Assembly (NCBI RefSeq): GCF_000485595.1
Contig: NW_014577125.1
Coordinates: 468,747-495,360, forward strand
From: Priapulus caudatus
Taxonomy: Eukaryota > Priapulida > Priapulimorpha > Priapulimorphida > Priapulidae
Length of the DNA: 26,614 bases
Reading direction: 5' to 3'
A program made the position numbers and the translations under genes. Every line of letters begins with the position of its first letter. Position 1 is the first letter of the stretch. The notes below the pieces were generated by a model. That model saw only the letters and a program-made list of their open reading frames with translations. It ran no database searches and had not been told where the DNA came from. This document shows positions 9,401-19,837 of the stretch, one piece after another.

Positions 9401-11630
9401 TGTATACGAATATGATTTGTCTGTCTGGTCCTGGTTTACAGGATGCGAAATTAACGCGAGTCCGGAGTCAAATACTCCCCGATTTGACACATGCAGGAGT
9501 CCGTGTGACTCCCTGAAAATTCTACTAGTTCGTTTCAGAGCACGGCCTCGCGGAGTTACCGTATTTTTTCAGCAAATGTCCAAAGAAAACTTGGCAGACG
9601 TGCATCGCATGAATCCTCAAAATTAGCACGTGCGTTATTGTTGTTAAATACTTTAGTTTTGAACTTCAGACTGCGGACTCCCTCTTTTTGCTGCGGACTC
9701 CCTCTTTTTGAGGGTAGGCAGGTAGGGAGTCCGCTGGACCCTTGTTCAAAAGTTAATTTCTACCCATGGGTTTATCAAAAAGAGTTACCTCATCATGTGA
9801 CAGCATTAGACACATGTCCATATCACTGGTCTCTGAACTAAAGCCACTCATGGATGACCCAACAATGTACAAACCACTAACTGAAATCACAGATAATAAC
9901 ATCACACAGTGAACCAGATATCAATGTAACAATAAAATTAACCTATAGATTTAGCCACCCTTGCCTTTGCCCTCACTGCACCAAGCAGTAGCTTCTAGCA
10001 CCCAAGTAATCTTATTCAAATTATTTCTAAAACAAGTTGGTATCACAACAAAATGCACACAAATAGAACTTACAAGGATATATTTCCTTTAGCACCTCAT
10101 AAATTGCATCTCGCAATTTCATCTTGCTTTGGTATGTTTTGTCAGATTGCTTGTGAGCTGCATAGAAATCCCAAATACCCTGAGAGACCTTAAACAAGCA
10201 AATTATAACATTAGATGAAGGTGACCAGCCAGCACTAATACAGTCCCCCACAATAAAATTATTAAAATAACATTTTCATGTTCTTGAACTAAACTCATAG
10301 GACTGCAGTAGAAATTGTCATTACATTTACATCAATCTAATCATCTCTAGTGAAAAAGCATCAACACCGAAAAATTCGCATCGGTGTCTTACAGTTCCTT
10401 AATCGCTCAAGCATGTTAATGACAAATGATTCTACTGAAAACTTCAAATAACTATGACTTGCAATAAGGTAAACCTTTCTTGCATGTAGGAACGTATTTT
10501 CCAGCTCACACAAACCGCAAAGATGTAGCTGTAGCATTTTAGTGAGGGGGACGATAATTAAGAACAGGCCAATCTACGCCAGCGTGATAATTAAGAGCAG
10601 CAGTACCGATCCCCACTCCGAATTGTCGGCAACGCGGACAGGTGCTGCCACCTTGCGGAGAATCCTCTCTGATGAGCTTGACCGTTTCGCCGCCTCCTCA
10701 ACAGTGACGTCCGATTCACTGACATGCCGCTTGCTACCACTACGCTCTCTGCCCTCGGGACTAAAGGAGCCAACATCTAGCTGACGCCTGGGGGCATTAA
10801 TACATTTCTTTAGCATTTTCAAAGTTAGAGTGGAGCGAGAGATTAAGATCATTCATGAGCGAATTAATTAAACAGTTAATTACTACTCTGAGAAAACAAT
10901 TCAGATGCTCATAGTTTCGATATATGAAGTTATAATCGAGCATGCATATTACACAAAAAGTACAAGAAGACACATTTTTCCACCAATGCAATGTGAGTAT
11001 ATGGATTATAATCAGAAGGCTTAACCACAATTTAGACATGATTATTAGAATTTATCATATATAAATTAATACGCATAAATTACATCACACATCTAACAGA
11101 CCTTTCGTTTTCTGTGACTGACCTACTGAACAAACATATATAAAGATTATAATCGATCATGTATCTAACGGCTGTACATACTTGACACCCTTGGACGAAT
11201 TTTTCATGGACGGTGTCGCTCCTGGCGTATACTGCTGCAAGTTCTCGCGCGTCATGTTTGGCGTTACCGCACCGGAACTTGACGGCAAAGAGCCGGCTGA
11301 ATTCTGCGTGTTGAATTGTGCGTCGATATCCGACCGCGAGTAACTGGTGCTGCGCGAGTAGTTTGCATGTGGCGTCATCGGCTGTGCCGGCTGGATGAGT
11401 TGAGCGGCATTTTTGAGTGCCTGCTCAAGCTTAAGGTAGTCAACATTTTGCGGCAAGCAGAACCCAGCAGGCAAGCCGGACAGTCTCTTGTCGATATTTG
11501 CCGGCTGCAACAGACGACTGTCCGTGCAACCGGTGAAATATGCTGGCTGGTTGCCATTCGTAAGCAACGGTGGTACAATCCAGGGCTGAATGAAGTGTGG
11601 TGCTGTGTAGAGGTTGTTGAACTTGTTCAT
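6438..11630 (-). CDS. TENT2: GLD-2 / TENT2 cytoplasmic poly(A) polymerase, 12 coding exons
   Basis: The enzyme adds AMP to the 3' ends of selected mRNAs in the cytoplasm and works with RNA-binding partners, because the family lacks its own RNA-recognition domain. Coding exons, in transcript order: 11182-11630, 10652-10787, 10074-10188, 9789-9880, 9560-9615, 9200-9216, 8836-8979, 8370-8498, 7936-7982, 7485-7618, 6936-7054, 6438-6574. All phases agree and give 1575 nt, or 524 aa plus stop; the human protein is 484 aa by memory. The low-complexity N-terminus carries the family motif IDAQFN at residues 102-107. The nucleotidyltransferase signature GSSMSGF is at 241-247, the catalytic pair SDMDMC has D253 and D255, and the third Asp is in EVDLNVNN at 316. 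The central domain (about 338-377, INDAS..., SYALVLM) and the C-terminal PAP-associated part (VSVRLG, then EPFD) follow. The ATG at 11630 is preceded by a possible acceptor (cctccag near 11662), so a 5' UTR intron is likely; an upstream in-frame ATG at 11723 is the alternative. Exons 5 and 6 are the least certain. Confidence 0.93.
6936..7054 (-). CDS. TENT2: GLD2 exon 11 (PAP-associated region)
   Basis: The exon follows acceptor gctttgcag and ends before donor GTGTGT. It reads FSKDAVSVRLGAK and later SSQWKCLCIEG. This aligns with the vertebrate GLD2 block that begins with ISVR and ends before EEPFDGTN. It lies right beside the minisatellite of the preceding intron. Confidence 0.85.
7079..7378 (+). 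repeat. 21-bp minisatellite inside a GLD2 intron
   Basis: About 14 units of gccaccagccaagccgcgtct occur in tandem, with variants ggcaag/gccaag and gcgtct/gcgtcc. Some 11-bp short units (gccaccagtat) interrupt the array. Because the unit is a multiple of three, five long open frames appear on both strands (Pro-Pro-Ala-Lys on plus, Gly-Gly-Arg on minus). They are artefacts. The array fills most of the intron between exons 10 and 11, ending 24 bp from the exon 11 acceptor. Confidence 0.92.
9200..9216 (-). CDS. TENT2: GLD2 17-nt microexon (exon 6)
   Basis: On the minus strand a perfect branch-point-like tactaac and acceptor acttttcag precede 17 bases that end at a GTAAGT donor. Exon 5 ends in phase 2 and exon 7 begins with two bases of a codon. 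The microexon alone restores the frame, reading AITKC between FAEKIR and QFVRQPTLIRAK, which fits the spacing of the family in this region. Confidence 0.7.
9671..9740 (+). repeat. 20-bp tandem pair and inverted GGACTCCCT motif in a GLD2 intron
   Basis: The phrase ctgcggactccctctttttg is repeated directly (9671-9690, 9691-9710) and followed by an inverted copy of the core, agggagtccgc, near 9725-9735. Similar gagtcc/ggactc words occur at 9458-9515. This may be a degraded foldback element inside intron 4. Confidence 0.5.
9789..9880 (-). CDS. TENT2: GLD2 exon 4, catalytic aspartates
   Basis: The exon lies between acceptor tgatttcag and donor GTAACT. It encodes GLYIVGSSMSGFSSETSDMD followed by MCL, the GS motif and the DxD metal-binding pair of nucleotidyltransferases. 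Both catalytic Asp residues are present, so the enzyme is predicted to be active. Confidence 0.92.
11182..11630 (-). CDS. TENT2: GLD2 exon 1 (N-terminal low-complexity region)
   Basis: The exon starts at an ATG reading MNKFNNLYTAPHF and ends at donor GTATGT after GTC-AA, giving 149 codons plus two bases. It is rich in Pro, Gln, Asn and Ser and is predicted to be disordered, as in GLD2 homologues. The IDAQFN motif at residues 102-107 is the best alignment anchor to vertebrate GLD2. Confidence 0.85.
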
Positions 11631-11892
11631 TACTCTACTAGTAACCACTTTCCACTGGAGGCGGACTCGGGTTAAACCCAAGAGTATCGCTATTGGATCC
11701 ACCTTGAGTATATCAGAGACCAAATGTAATGTTACATGTCACGTCTAAAAGAGGCATATATTCTGATCTTATTACAATTAGAAAGCTGGTGGTAAATTTA
11801 TTCTAATCCATAAATCGTATATTGGCAAGTAAGTTTCCAGTTCAGTTTTTAATCAGAAACAAACTGTGGTAATAATTGAGCCTCCAAGGGCC

Positions 11893-12094
11893 TGTGATAC
11901 CACAGGCACTTGAAGCATATCAACTGTAAACATACGGCGCCGCCATTGCGCGTACACTAACACATATATATTAAGTGTTATATACTTAATATATATACTA
12001 CTTATATAATACTTAATATATATGTGTTAGTGTACGCGCAATGGCGGCGCCGTATGTTTACAGTTGATATGCTTCAAGTGCCTGTGTGTGATAC
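11893..12094. mobile_element. Foldback MITE with perfect 76-bp arms and 8-bp target duplication
   Basis: The arms 11901-11976 and 12011-12086 are exact reverse complements, beginning cacaggcacttgaagcatat. They surround a 34-bp AT-rich loop. The 8-bp sequence tgtgatac lies directly outside both ends (11893-11900 and 12087-12094). An 8-bp duplication fits hAT or P-type transposition. Perfect arm identity suggests a recent insertion or gene-conversion between arms. It sits about 270 bp upstream of the GLD2 start codon. It has no coding capacity. Confidence 0.88.
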
Positions 12095-12217
12095 GAGTAG
12101 ATAATCTACAAACTACAAATCATATCCTGCTATATTATACTATATCCTATACTATTAAATCTAATTACGTAATGGCTAATGCTAATAAAATACTCCCGTA
12201 ACGTACTAGTACTACTA

Positions 12218-12510
12218 CGTAATAAAGGCGCAAATCCACTTTAGGCACCTTAGGTATCACGAAGTGATGCACAGATTTTATACACACTTTCCGTATATCA
12301 AGGAATGATGCAAAAACCCTAACCCTAACCCTAAGTCATAAAGTATAACCTTAGGTATCAGGAAGTGTGTTAGGGTTAGGGTTAGGCCTAGGGTTAGGGT
12401 TTTTGCATCATTCCTTGATATACGGAGTCTGTGCATCAGTTGATGATACACAGAAATATGTGCATCACTTCGTGATAAGGTGCCTAAAGTGGATTTGCAC
12501 CCGTAATAAA
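12218..12510. mobile_element. Foldback element with internal telomere-like repeats and 9-bp target duplication
   Basis: The element 12227-12501 starts ggcgcaaatccactttaggc and ends with its reverse complement, with one indel block in the arms. The 9-bp cgtaataaa flanks it at 12218-12226 and 12502-12510. Each arm ends internally in telomere-like sequence, (CCCTAA)3 at about 12315-12335 and (TTAGGG)-type at 12369-12402, so the telomere repeats are themselves inverted. The 9-bp duplication and long arms fit a Mutator-like foldback MITE. The short motif tatcacgaagtgatgcaca recurs within the arms. Confidence 0.85.
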
Positions 12511-12854
12511 ATGCTAATAAATACGACTCCGACTACGACGAGATACGTACTGTGGTATGTACTCCAATTTTTTAAGACTGCATGTCGTCAGGTTTGATTC
12601 CCTCTTATGTTTGAGTATAAGCTGAAATCTATCAAATAATTAATTACCACAATTAAATGCCACGAAGTATAACCATGCACAAATACTACATCGTATAAAA
12701 AGCATCACATGTATTAAATAACTGAAATATAAACCAAGTATACGTACGACTTCCCAGCCCATTCAACAACAATTGAGCATGATCCGTTAGAGGGCGCCAA
12801 AAACTCGAAAAGCAAAATGAGAGCAGAGCCATATATAGATATCATATAACATAT

Positions 12855-12900
12855 TATCAGGAGTAAGATAATATAGATCTATATTATCTTACTCCTGATA
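12855..12900. repeat. TA-flanked palindromic mini-element, copy 3
   Basis: A perfect 46-bp palindrome without spacer, arm tatcaggagtaagataatat plus aga, including the flanking TA on each side. Looser inverted similarity continues outward (ataacata / tatgttat). It belongs to the same family as copies at 2759, 3651, 17944, 21214 and 24841. Confidence 0.8.
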
Positions 12901-13324
12901 TTATGTTATCTCAATATCTGAGATCTAGTGCCGCGTTCCACTGCCAAAAATTTCGAAAAATGCCTTTTATAGAGACCAAATAGTCAATCATTGAATCAAT
13001 AACAATCAGAACTTTTCTGCCTCCAACGTTTCAACCTTTCCCATTAGACATTTTTTCAAGCTATATTTAAAACTGTTATAGATATATAACATTTGTCCTA
13101 ACATGTTGTAGTAGAAAGTTCCAATCTTCAATTGCAGTATAAATAAAAGTTTTTCCCCACTGCTTCCAATCCTTGATTTGAATATTGACATCTCATCCCG
13201 GATCTCATCCTTCCTCGCTCCTTGAAACTGTGAACTTCAGATGTTAACACTAAATTAATTGCATACACACTAATGAGACACCGGCTATGCGCGCACCTGC
13301 CGCTAGCGGCGCTGATCGTCAACT

Positions 13325-13338
13325 CGGTTACTCAGCAA
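13325..13338. promoter_or_regulatory. X-box-like motif (RFX-type half sites)
   Basis: The sequence ggttactcagcaac reads gttgctgagtaacc on the minus strand, two RFX-like half sites with a 2-bp spacer. It lies in a small CpG-rich patch about 1.7 kb upstream of the GLD2 start codon. The match is by eye only. Confidence 0.25.
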
Positions 13339-13764
13339 CCCGCAAATATTCACAGAGAGATGTTCGCTAAGACATGTGTCTATGGGTATCTAGAATTTTA
13401 GAAATGTAACTCAAATTCTTTGCGAGATATTAGAGTTAGTACACTATCTTACGGGCCATAGCCGCGCGTATATATTAGCCTATGAGCTAATAGGTAACTG
13501 GGCGCACAATCCGCGTACTATTTCGTATCACTATTTTATTTAATTTTTCATGAAATAACGGTCAGATTTTTAATATCTTTGCAACTTTTATTAGTACAAA
13601 TCTTATTACATAGGATACGAGTAACGTGGCTGCTGTAAAACTTGTAGTAAAAAAGCGTTACAAATTGTAACGGTACAGTAGATTAGAAAAAAATCGTTCA
13701 AAATGTGAAAAAAGTATGAAAATTGGTACACTTGCATACTTTTGTATGCTCTTTCATTTAAGAC

Positions 13765-13990
13765 AGGGACACACGCGATCCAATTACAACTTCGGCCGCC
13801 ATCTTGAATTCAAAAATGGCCGCCGTCATTTCTTAAAAAATAGCTATATCTCGTTAATAATCTTCGTACAGACTGAAAATTGACTGACAGACGTAATTTG
13901 GGTTACTATTTCATACAACAACGTGATGCATGTGATCCAAGGGCGTTTTCGGCCATTATCTTGGATTCAAAATGGCCGCCATAAAAATTA
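13765..13990 (+). repeat. Two diverged copies of a 60-70-bp repeat with GGCCGCCAT words
   Basis: Copy one (about 13770-13828) and copy two (about 13930-13982) share gatccaa, ttcggcc..c.atctt, attcaaaa and atggccgcc. Each copy contains an internal inverted pair built from ggccgccat and atggccgcc. It may be a tandem duplication within an old mobile element. Confidence 0.55.
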
Positions 13991-14187
13991 CAAACTTAGC
14001 AATATTTCCGTTCACGGAAGATATAGGCCCCTAGAGACGTGAAATTGCAGTACTGGCGCAGGTTAATACCCAGCCGGCCAAGTCGACAGCGTGCCGTATC
14101 CAACACGCGTTGGAAACGATGGCAAAACACGCATTTCAACGTGCCGCTTCTTCAAGTAAACGCGACGTGTACACAATCAGTTCAAAA

Positions 14188-14293
14188 CTCACGCGCGCGA
14201 GCACGCACGCACGCACATAACAGATAGCTATACGCCCGCGAGAACGCACGCACGCACATAACAGATATTTATATACGCGCACGAGCACGCACG
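14188..14293 (+). repeat. ACGC-rich microsatellite, two 45-bp higher-order units
   Basis: The block gcgagcacgcacgcacgcac followed by ataacagata occurs at about 14199 and again at about 14240, then a third partial unit precedes the LTR-like start at 14294. Confidence 0.7.
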
Positions 14294-14425
14294 TGTAGCA
14301 GCGTATTTGAAGCATAATTAAATTGGTTTAGATCTGCGCATCTCCCCCCCCCGCGCTCCTCGCTCGGACACTCAGGAGGTGTGGTCGGGAGAGGAGTGCG
14401 CGTTCATTACGCGATTGCTACAGGA

Positions 14426-14455
14426 TCGATGCTGGCACTTAGGTGCTAGCATCGA
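14426..14455. repeat. Strong 13-bp hairpin
   Basis: Arms tcgatgctggcac and gtgctagcatcga with one mismatch and a ttag loop. It lies inside the LTR-like region and could be a regulatory palindrome or a small insertion. Confidence 0.6.
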
Positions 14456-14802
14456 CGTCCTGGCAGCGTTTCAAGTGTAGCGGTGCGTGATTGAATTGGT
14501 TTAGGCCCGCGTATCTGTATCTCCCGTAATCTCCCGTAATCTCCCGCGCTCCTCGCTTAGAGGCTCGATAGAGCTCTAAGTGGGGGGCGTGTCTGTGGCC
14601 AAGAAGGCAGAAGCACTCGAGAGATGAGTCCTCTCTCTCTCTCGAGGAAGCGGGAGTGCGCGGGTCAAAGTGATTGAGTTTAAAGCCGAAATTGAGCTGG
14701 CTAATCCGCGGCACTTCACAGCTCGATTGGTTATCACTTCTCGCGCGGCACTTCAGAGTGGCTCTCCCTTTGATGTGATATTGCGGGATTATAGGATTAT
14801 AG

Positions 14803-14877
14803 ATGACGCACGCGTGACGCACGCGTGACGCACACGCGACTCATGTAGGTTACGCGGTCGTGGCTGGCGTATATAAG
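14803..14877 (+). promoter_or_regulatory. TATA promoter with upstream 11-bp repeats
   Basis: Three direct copies of gacgcacgcgt or near variants (14803-14839) precede tatataag at 14870-14877. A start site near 14900 would give a leader of about 85 bases before the ATG at 14985. The arrangement fits a retroviral U3/R promoter or the promoter of a captured env gene. Confidence 0.5.
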
Positions 14878-15026
14878 CCGAGAGCCGGGGAGAGTCGAGG
14901 AACTTCGGCTTCACCCAGGCACCGGCAGGCACGACCGCGACAACAGTTCTAATTTGTACCCAAACCACAGTAAACGGCTAAATCATGGTAACAACTGGCT
15001 TTCTCTTATTCTTGGCTCTGACTTAA

Positions 15027-15725
15027 CGTAGTAACATAGTAACTCTATTCGAGCACCGTGAATACGGCGCTACATTGGTACCGAGAGGTCACATCTCGGT
15101 CACACAAAGCACCTGGGGCATAGGTTTTACCCTCAACTTCACATCAATTCAGACTTACCTGGACTCGTTGCACAAAGATGTGCGCAGGATGTATAAATCA
15201 CAACCAGCGGCAGCCCCATACTCCCCATCCCCCTCCCCTGACGATGAATACTTCGCAGCCTTAAACCGTGACATCAGATCCCTCGTGCAGGCCCATATGG
15301 CATGGTTTCGCCAACGCTTGCAAACACTTAATCTCCGTTTAAGGGACCTGCACTCGTTGCATAAATCAAGAGAGAAACGCGCTATAATTGGTGGCCTTGG
15401 TAAACTTGCAAAATTTTTATTCGGTACGGCTACCGATGACGACATTGAGCAACTGCAATGGCAGTTATCTGCATTAGGTACGACACAGGAACGAATTTTG
15501 ACTGTAATTGACGAATCCCTCACCGTCATAAATTATACCCGCATTGAGACAGAAATGAATACGGAGGTGTTGTCCCATGTAATTTCTCATGCCCGGGATT
15601 TAACCACAAGTGTGCGCACACTCATGTTTAAAGTAACGGCCTTCCAGGCCTCTGTGGCGCGGGAGTTCATTGCGATCACACACCTCCAGTTATCCCTCTC
15701 AAGCTTGACAGTAGCATTCGATAAT
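15027..15725 (+). pseudogene. env: Truncated endogenous retroviral F-type envelope fragment
   Basis: The frame is open from 15027 to the N gap, about 233 codons, and resembles the N-terminal half of baculovirus-F/errantivirus-type fusion glycoproteins. These class I proteins sit in the viral envelope and merge membranes. A furin-like site REKR lies at 15369-15380 and is followed at once by a glycine- and hydrophobic-rich segment typical of the fusion peptide. Beyond it comes a heptad-rich helical stretch. There is no ATG in this frame; an in-frame ATG at 14985 opens a 13-residue hydrophobic signal-like peptide but is closed by TAA at 15024. The transmembrane half is missing: after the gap the frame closes within 15 codons and is unrelated. 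So the copy has lost its 3' part, either in the genome or at the assembly join, and carries an early stop. No gag or pol is present. Confidence 0.75.
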
Positions 15726-15735
15726 NNNNNNNNNN
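15726..15735. other. Assembly gap (10 N)
   Basis: Ten ambiguous bases interrupt the env fragment. The sequence to the right does not continue the env frame, so the true distance and even the adjacency of the two sides are uncertain. Confidence 0.98.
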
Positions 15736-15839
15736 CAAAAGTTTGCAGGTGTACCAATTTTCACACTTTTCTCACAATTTGAATGATTTTGATAGTATCC
15801 TGACCTAACTGTACTGGCAGTGGCAGGGCAGAGCAGTGA

Positions 15840-15979
15840 ATAGACTGGTACCCGGTCGACAGTTCCACACGCTACACTAACAGCGAAGTCAGTGCTTCTA
15901 TTCTATTTCTGTGAGTCAGTGTGGTCAGTGTAGCGAAGGATATATGCCGGAGTGAAGGTGGCAAACGGGTACCAGTCTA
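15840..15979. mobile_element. Foldback MITE in the SURF4 5' region, hAT-like duplication
   Basis: Outer arms tagactggtacccg (15841-15854) and cgggtaccagtcta (15966-15979) are perfect inverted repeats. A second inner pair, cgctacact / agtgtagcg, lies at about 15870 and 15927. The flanks agcagtga (15832-15839) and agcagtgg (15980-15987) match at seven of eight bases, fitting an 8-bp target duplication. The element ends about 130 bp before the SURF4 start codon, so it probably overlaps the promoter or 5' UTR. Confidence 0.7.
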
Positions 15980-16108
15980 AGCAGTGGAGCGAGAGCGAGA
16001 GCGCCAGCTGCGCCATCTGTCGTTGAGTTTGGATGTACGGGTGTCGTAAAAAGTTGAAGCATGAACTCAGTGCATGAACACTGAACTTACTGTTTTGCAA
16101 TCTAAGTA

Positions 16109-19174
<3,066 letters not shown>

Positions 19175-19665
19175 CAATGGCCGACGTCGTTGCCGCCGGC
19201 GACGTTTTTTATCGGCGTCGTTGCCGTCGGCGACGTCGTTGCCATCGGCGACGTCTCTCACCGGCGTCGTTGCCGTTGGTGTAGTCGGTGATCGACTGTG
19301 GCGTTGCTATCACGATAATGTTACCGGTACCATAACGAGCCGTTGTCGTAGCGGTTGTGGTAGCGGTAGTATAATTGTCTGGTGGTGGTGTCGTGTCGTT
19401 GCTGTACTGTGGTGGCTACACTGGCTGTGGCGTTGCTATGACGATAATGTTACCGGTATCGTAATCGCAGTGGCGTCATTGTCGTGGTTGTTTTGGTAGC
19501 GGTGGTGTAATTGTCTGTTGGCGGTGCCTTCGCATGTACGGTAACGAGTCGGTGATCGCCCGTTAGCTGTGGGGTTGCCAAGACGATGATGTTACCGATA
19601 CGATATTGAGCCATTGGTGGCGGCATTGTCGTGGTCGTTATGGTAGTGGTAGTGTACCGTATATA
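19175..19665 (+). repeat. GTC/GTT-rich tandem repeats in the probable SURF4 3' UTR
   Basis: First, 18-bp units like gtcgttgccgtcggcgac (19186-19280). Then three units of about 130-140 bp beginning ctgtggcgttgctat...acgataatgttaccgg at 19296, 19425 and 19567. Open frames in this part have biased composition and no motif. Confidence 0.75.
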
Positions 19666-19837
19666 CTCGCGTAATAACCGCAAATTTGGCCTCAGATTTC
19701 AACCCTGTATTTGCTCTGCGGTTTATAAGTGCGCCATACCGTGAGGGGAACTATACTAGGCGCAATACTTGGTTAGCCGATTCAAATTGAGGTGCGGCTT
19801 GTAGGCGCCCGCGGTTATTACGCGATCATATACGGTA
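19655..19837. mobile_element. MITE with 27-bp terminal inverted repeats and TA duplication
   Basis: The ends taccgtatatactcgcgtaa followed by taaccgc, and gcggttattacgcgatcata followed by tacggta, are inverted with about three mismatches. TA is present at both ends. Size 183 bp, no coding capacity. The TA duplication and CCGTATATACTCGCGT-type ends fit a Tc1/mariner or pogo-related non-autonomous element. Confidence 0.8.

Larger units (their letters stand above)
12511..13760. other. Non-coding stretch between the two divergent genes
   Basis: AT-rich sequence apart from a CpG-rich patch near 13280-13340. I see no supported coding region. The palindrome at 12855-12900 lies within it. Upstream 5' UTR exons of GLD2 (minus) could lie here but cannot be called from sequence. 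Confidence 0.45.
14294..15074 (+). mobile_element. LTR-like region with TATA promoter upstream of the env fragment
   Basis: The segment begins TGTAGCAGCGTA and ends TACGGCGCTACA, which are inverted with two mismatches, as expected for LTR ends. The bases right after it, ttggtaccgagag, resemble a tRNA primer-binding site starting TGG. A TATA box tatataag is at 14870-14877, with an 11-bp direct repeat (gacgcacgcgt) three times just before it. A second TGTAGC start occurs at 14476, and the following aattggttta...gcgctcctcgct words are repeated, so the left boundary is uncertain. Against an LTR: the open frame of the env fragment runs back through the proposed right boundary to 15027. No target duplication or second LTR is visible. 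Confidence 0.4.

Noticed and set aside
9541..9660. Alternative GLD2 exon reading QVFFGHLLKKY joined directly to exon 7
   Set aside because: It needs a weak acceptor and gives poor resemblance; the 56-nt exon plus the 17-nt microexon fits phase, signals and family better.
11157..11723. GLD2 start at the upstream in-frame ATG (11723)
   Set aside because: The extra 31 residues look non-conserved, and a likely acceptor lies at about 11662, so the ATG at 11630 is preferred; not fully excluded.
12315..12402. True chromosome-end telomere
   Set aside because: The telomere-like tracts are short, inverted relative to each other and enclosed by transposon arms with target duplications.
14439..14822. 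127-codon minus-strand frame
   Set aside because: Lies inside the LTR-like promoter region, has no recognisable motif, and is probably a GC-driven chance frame.
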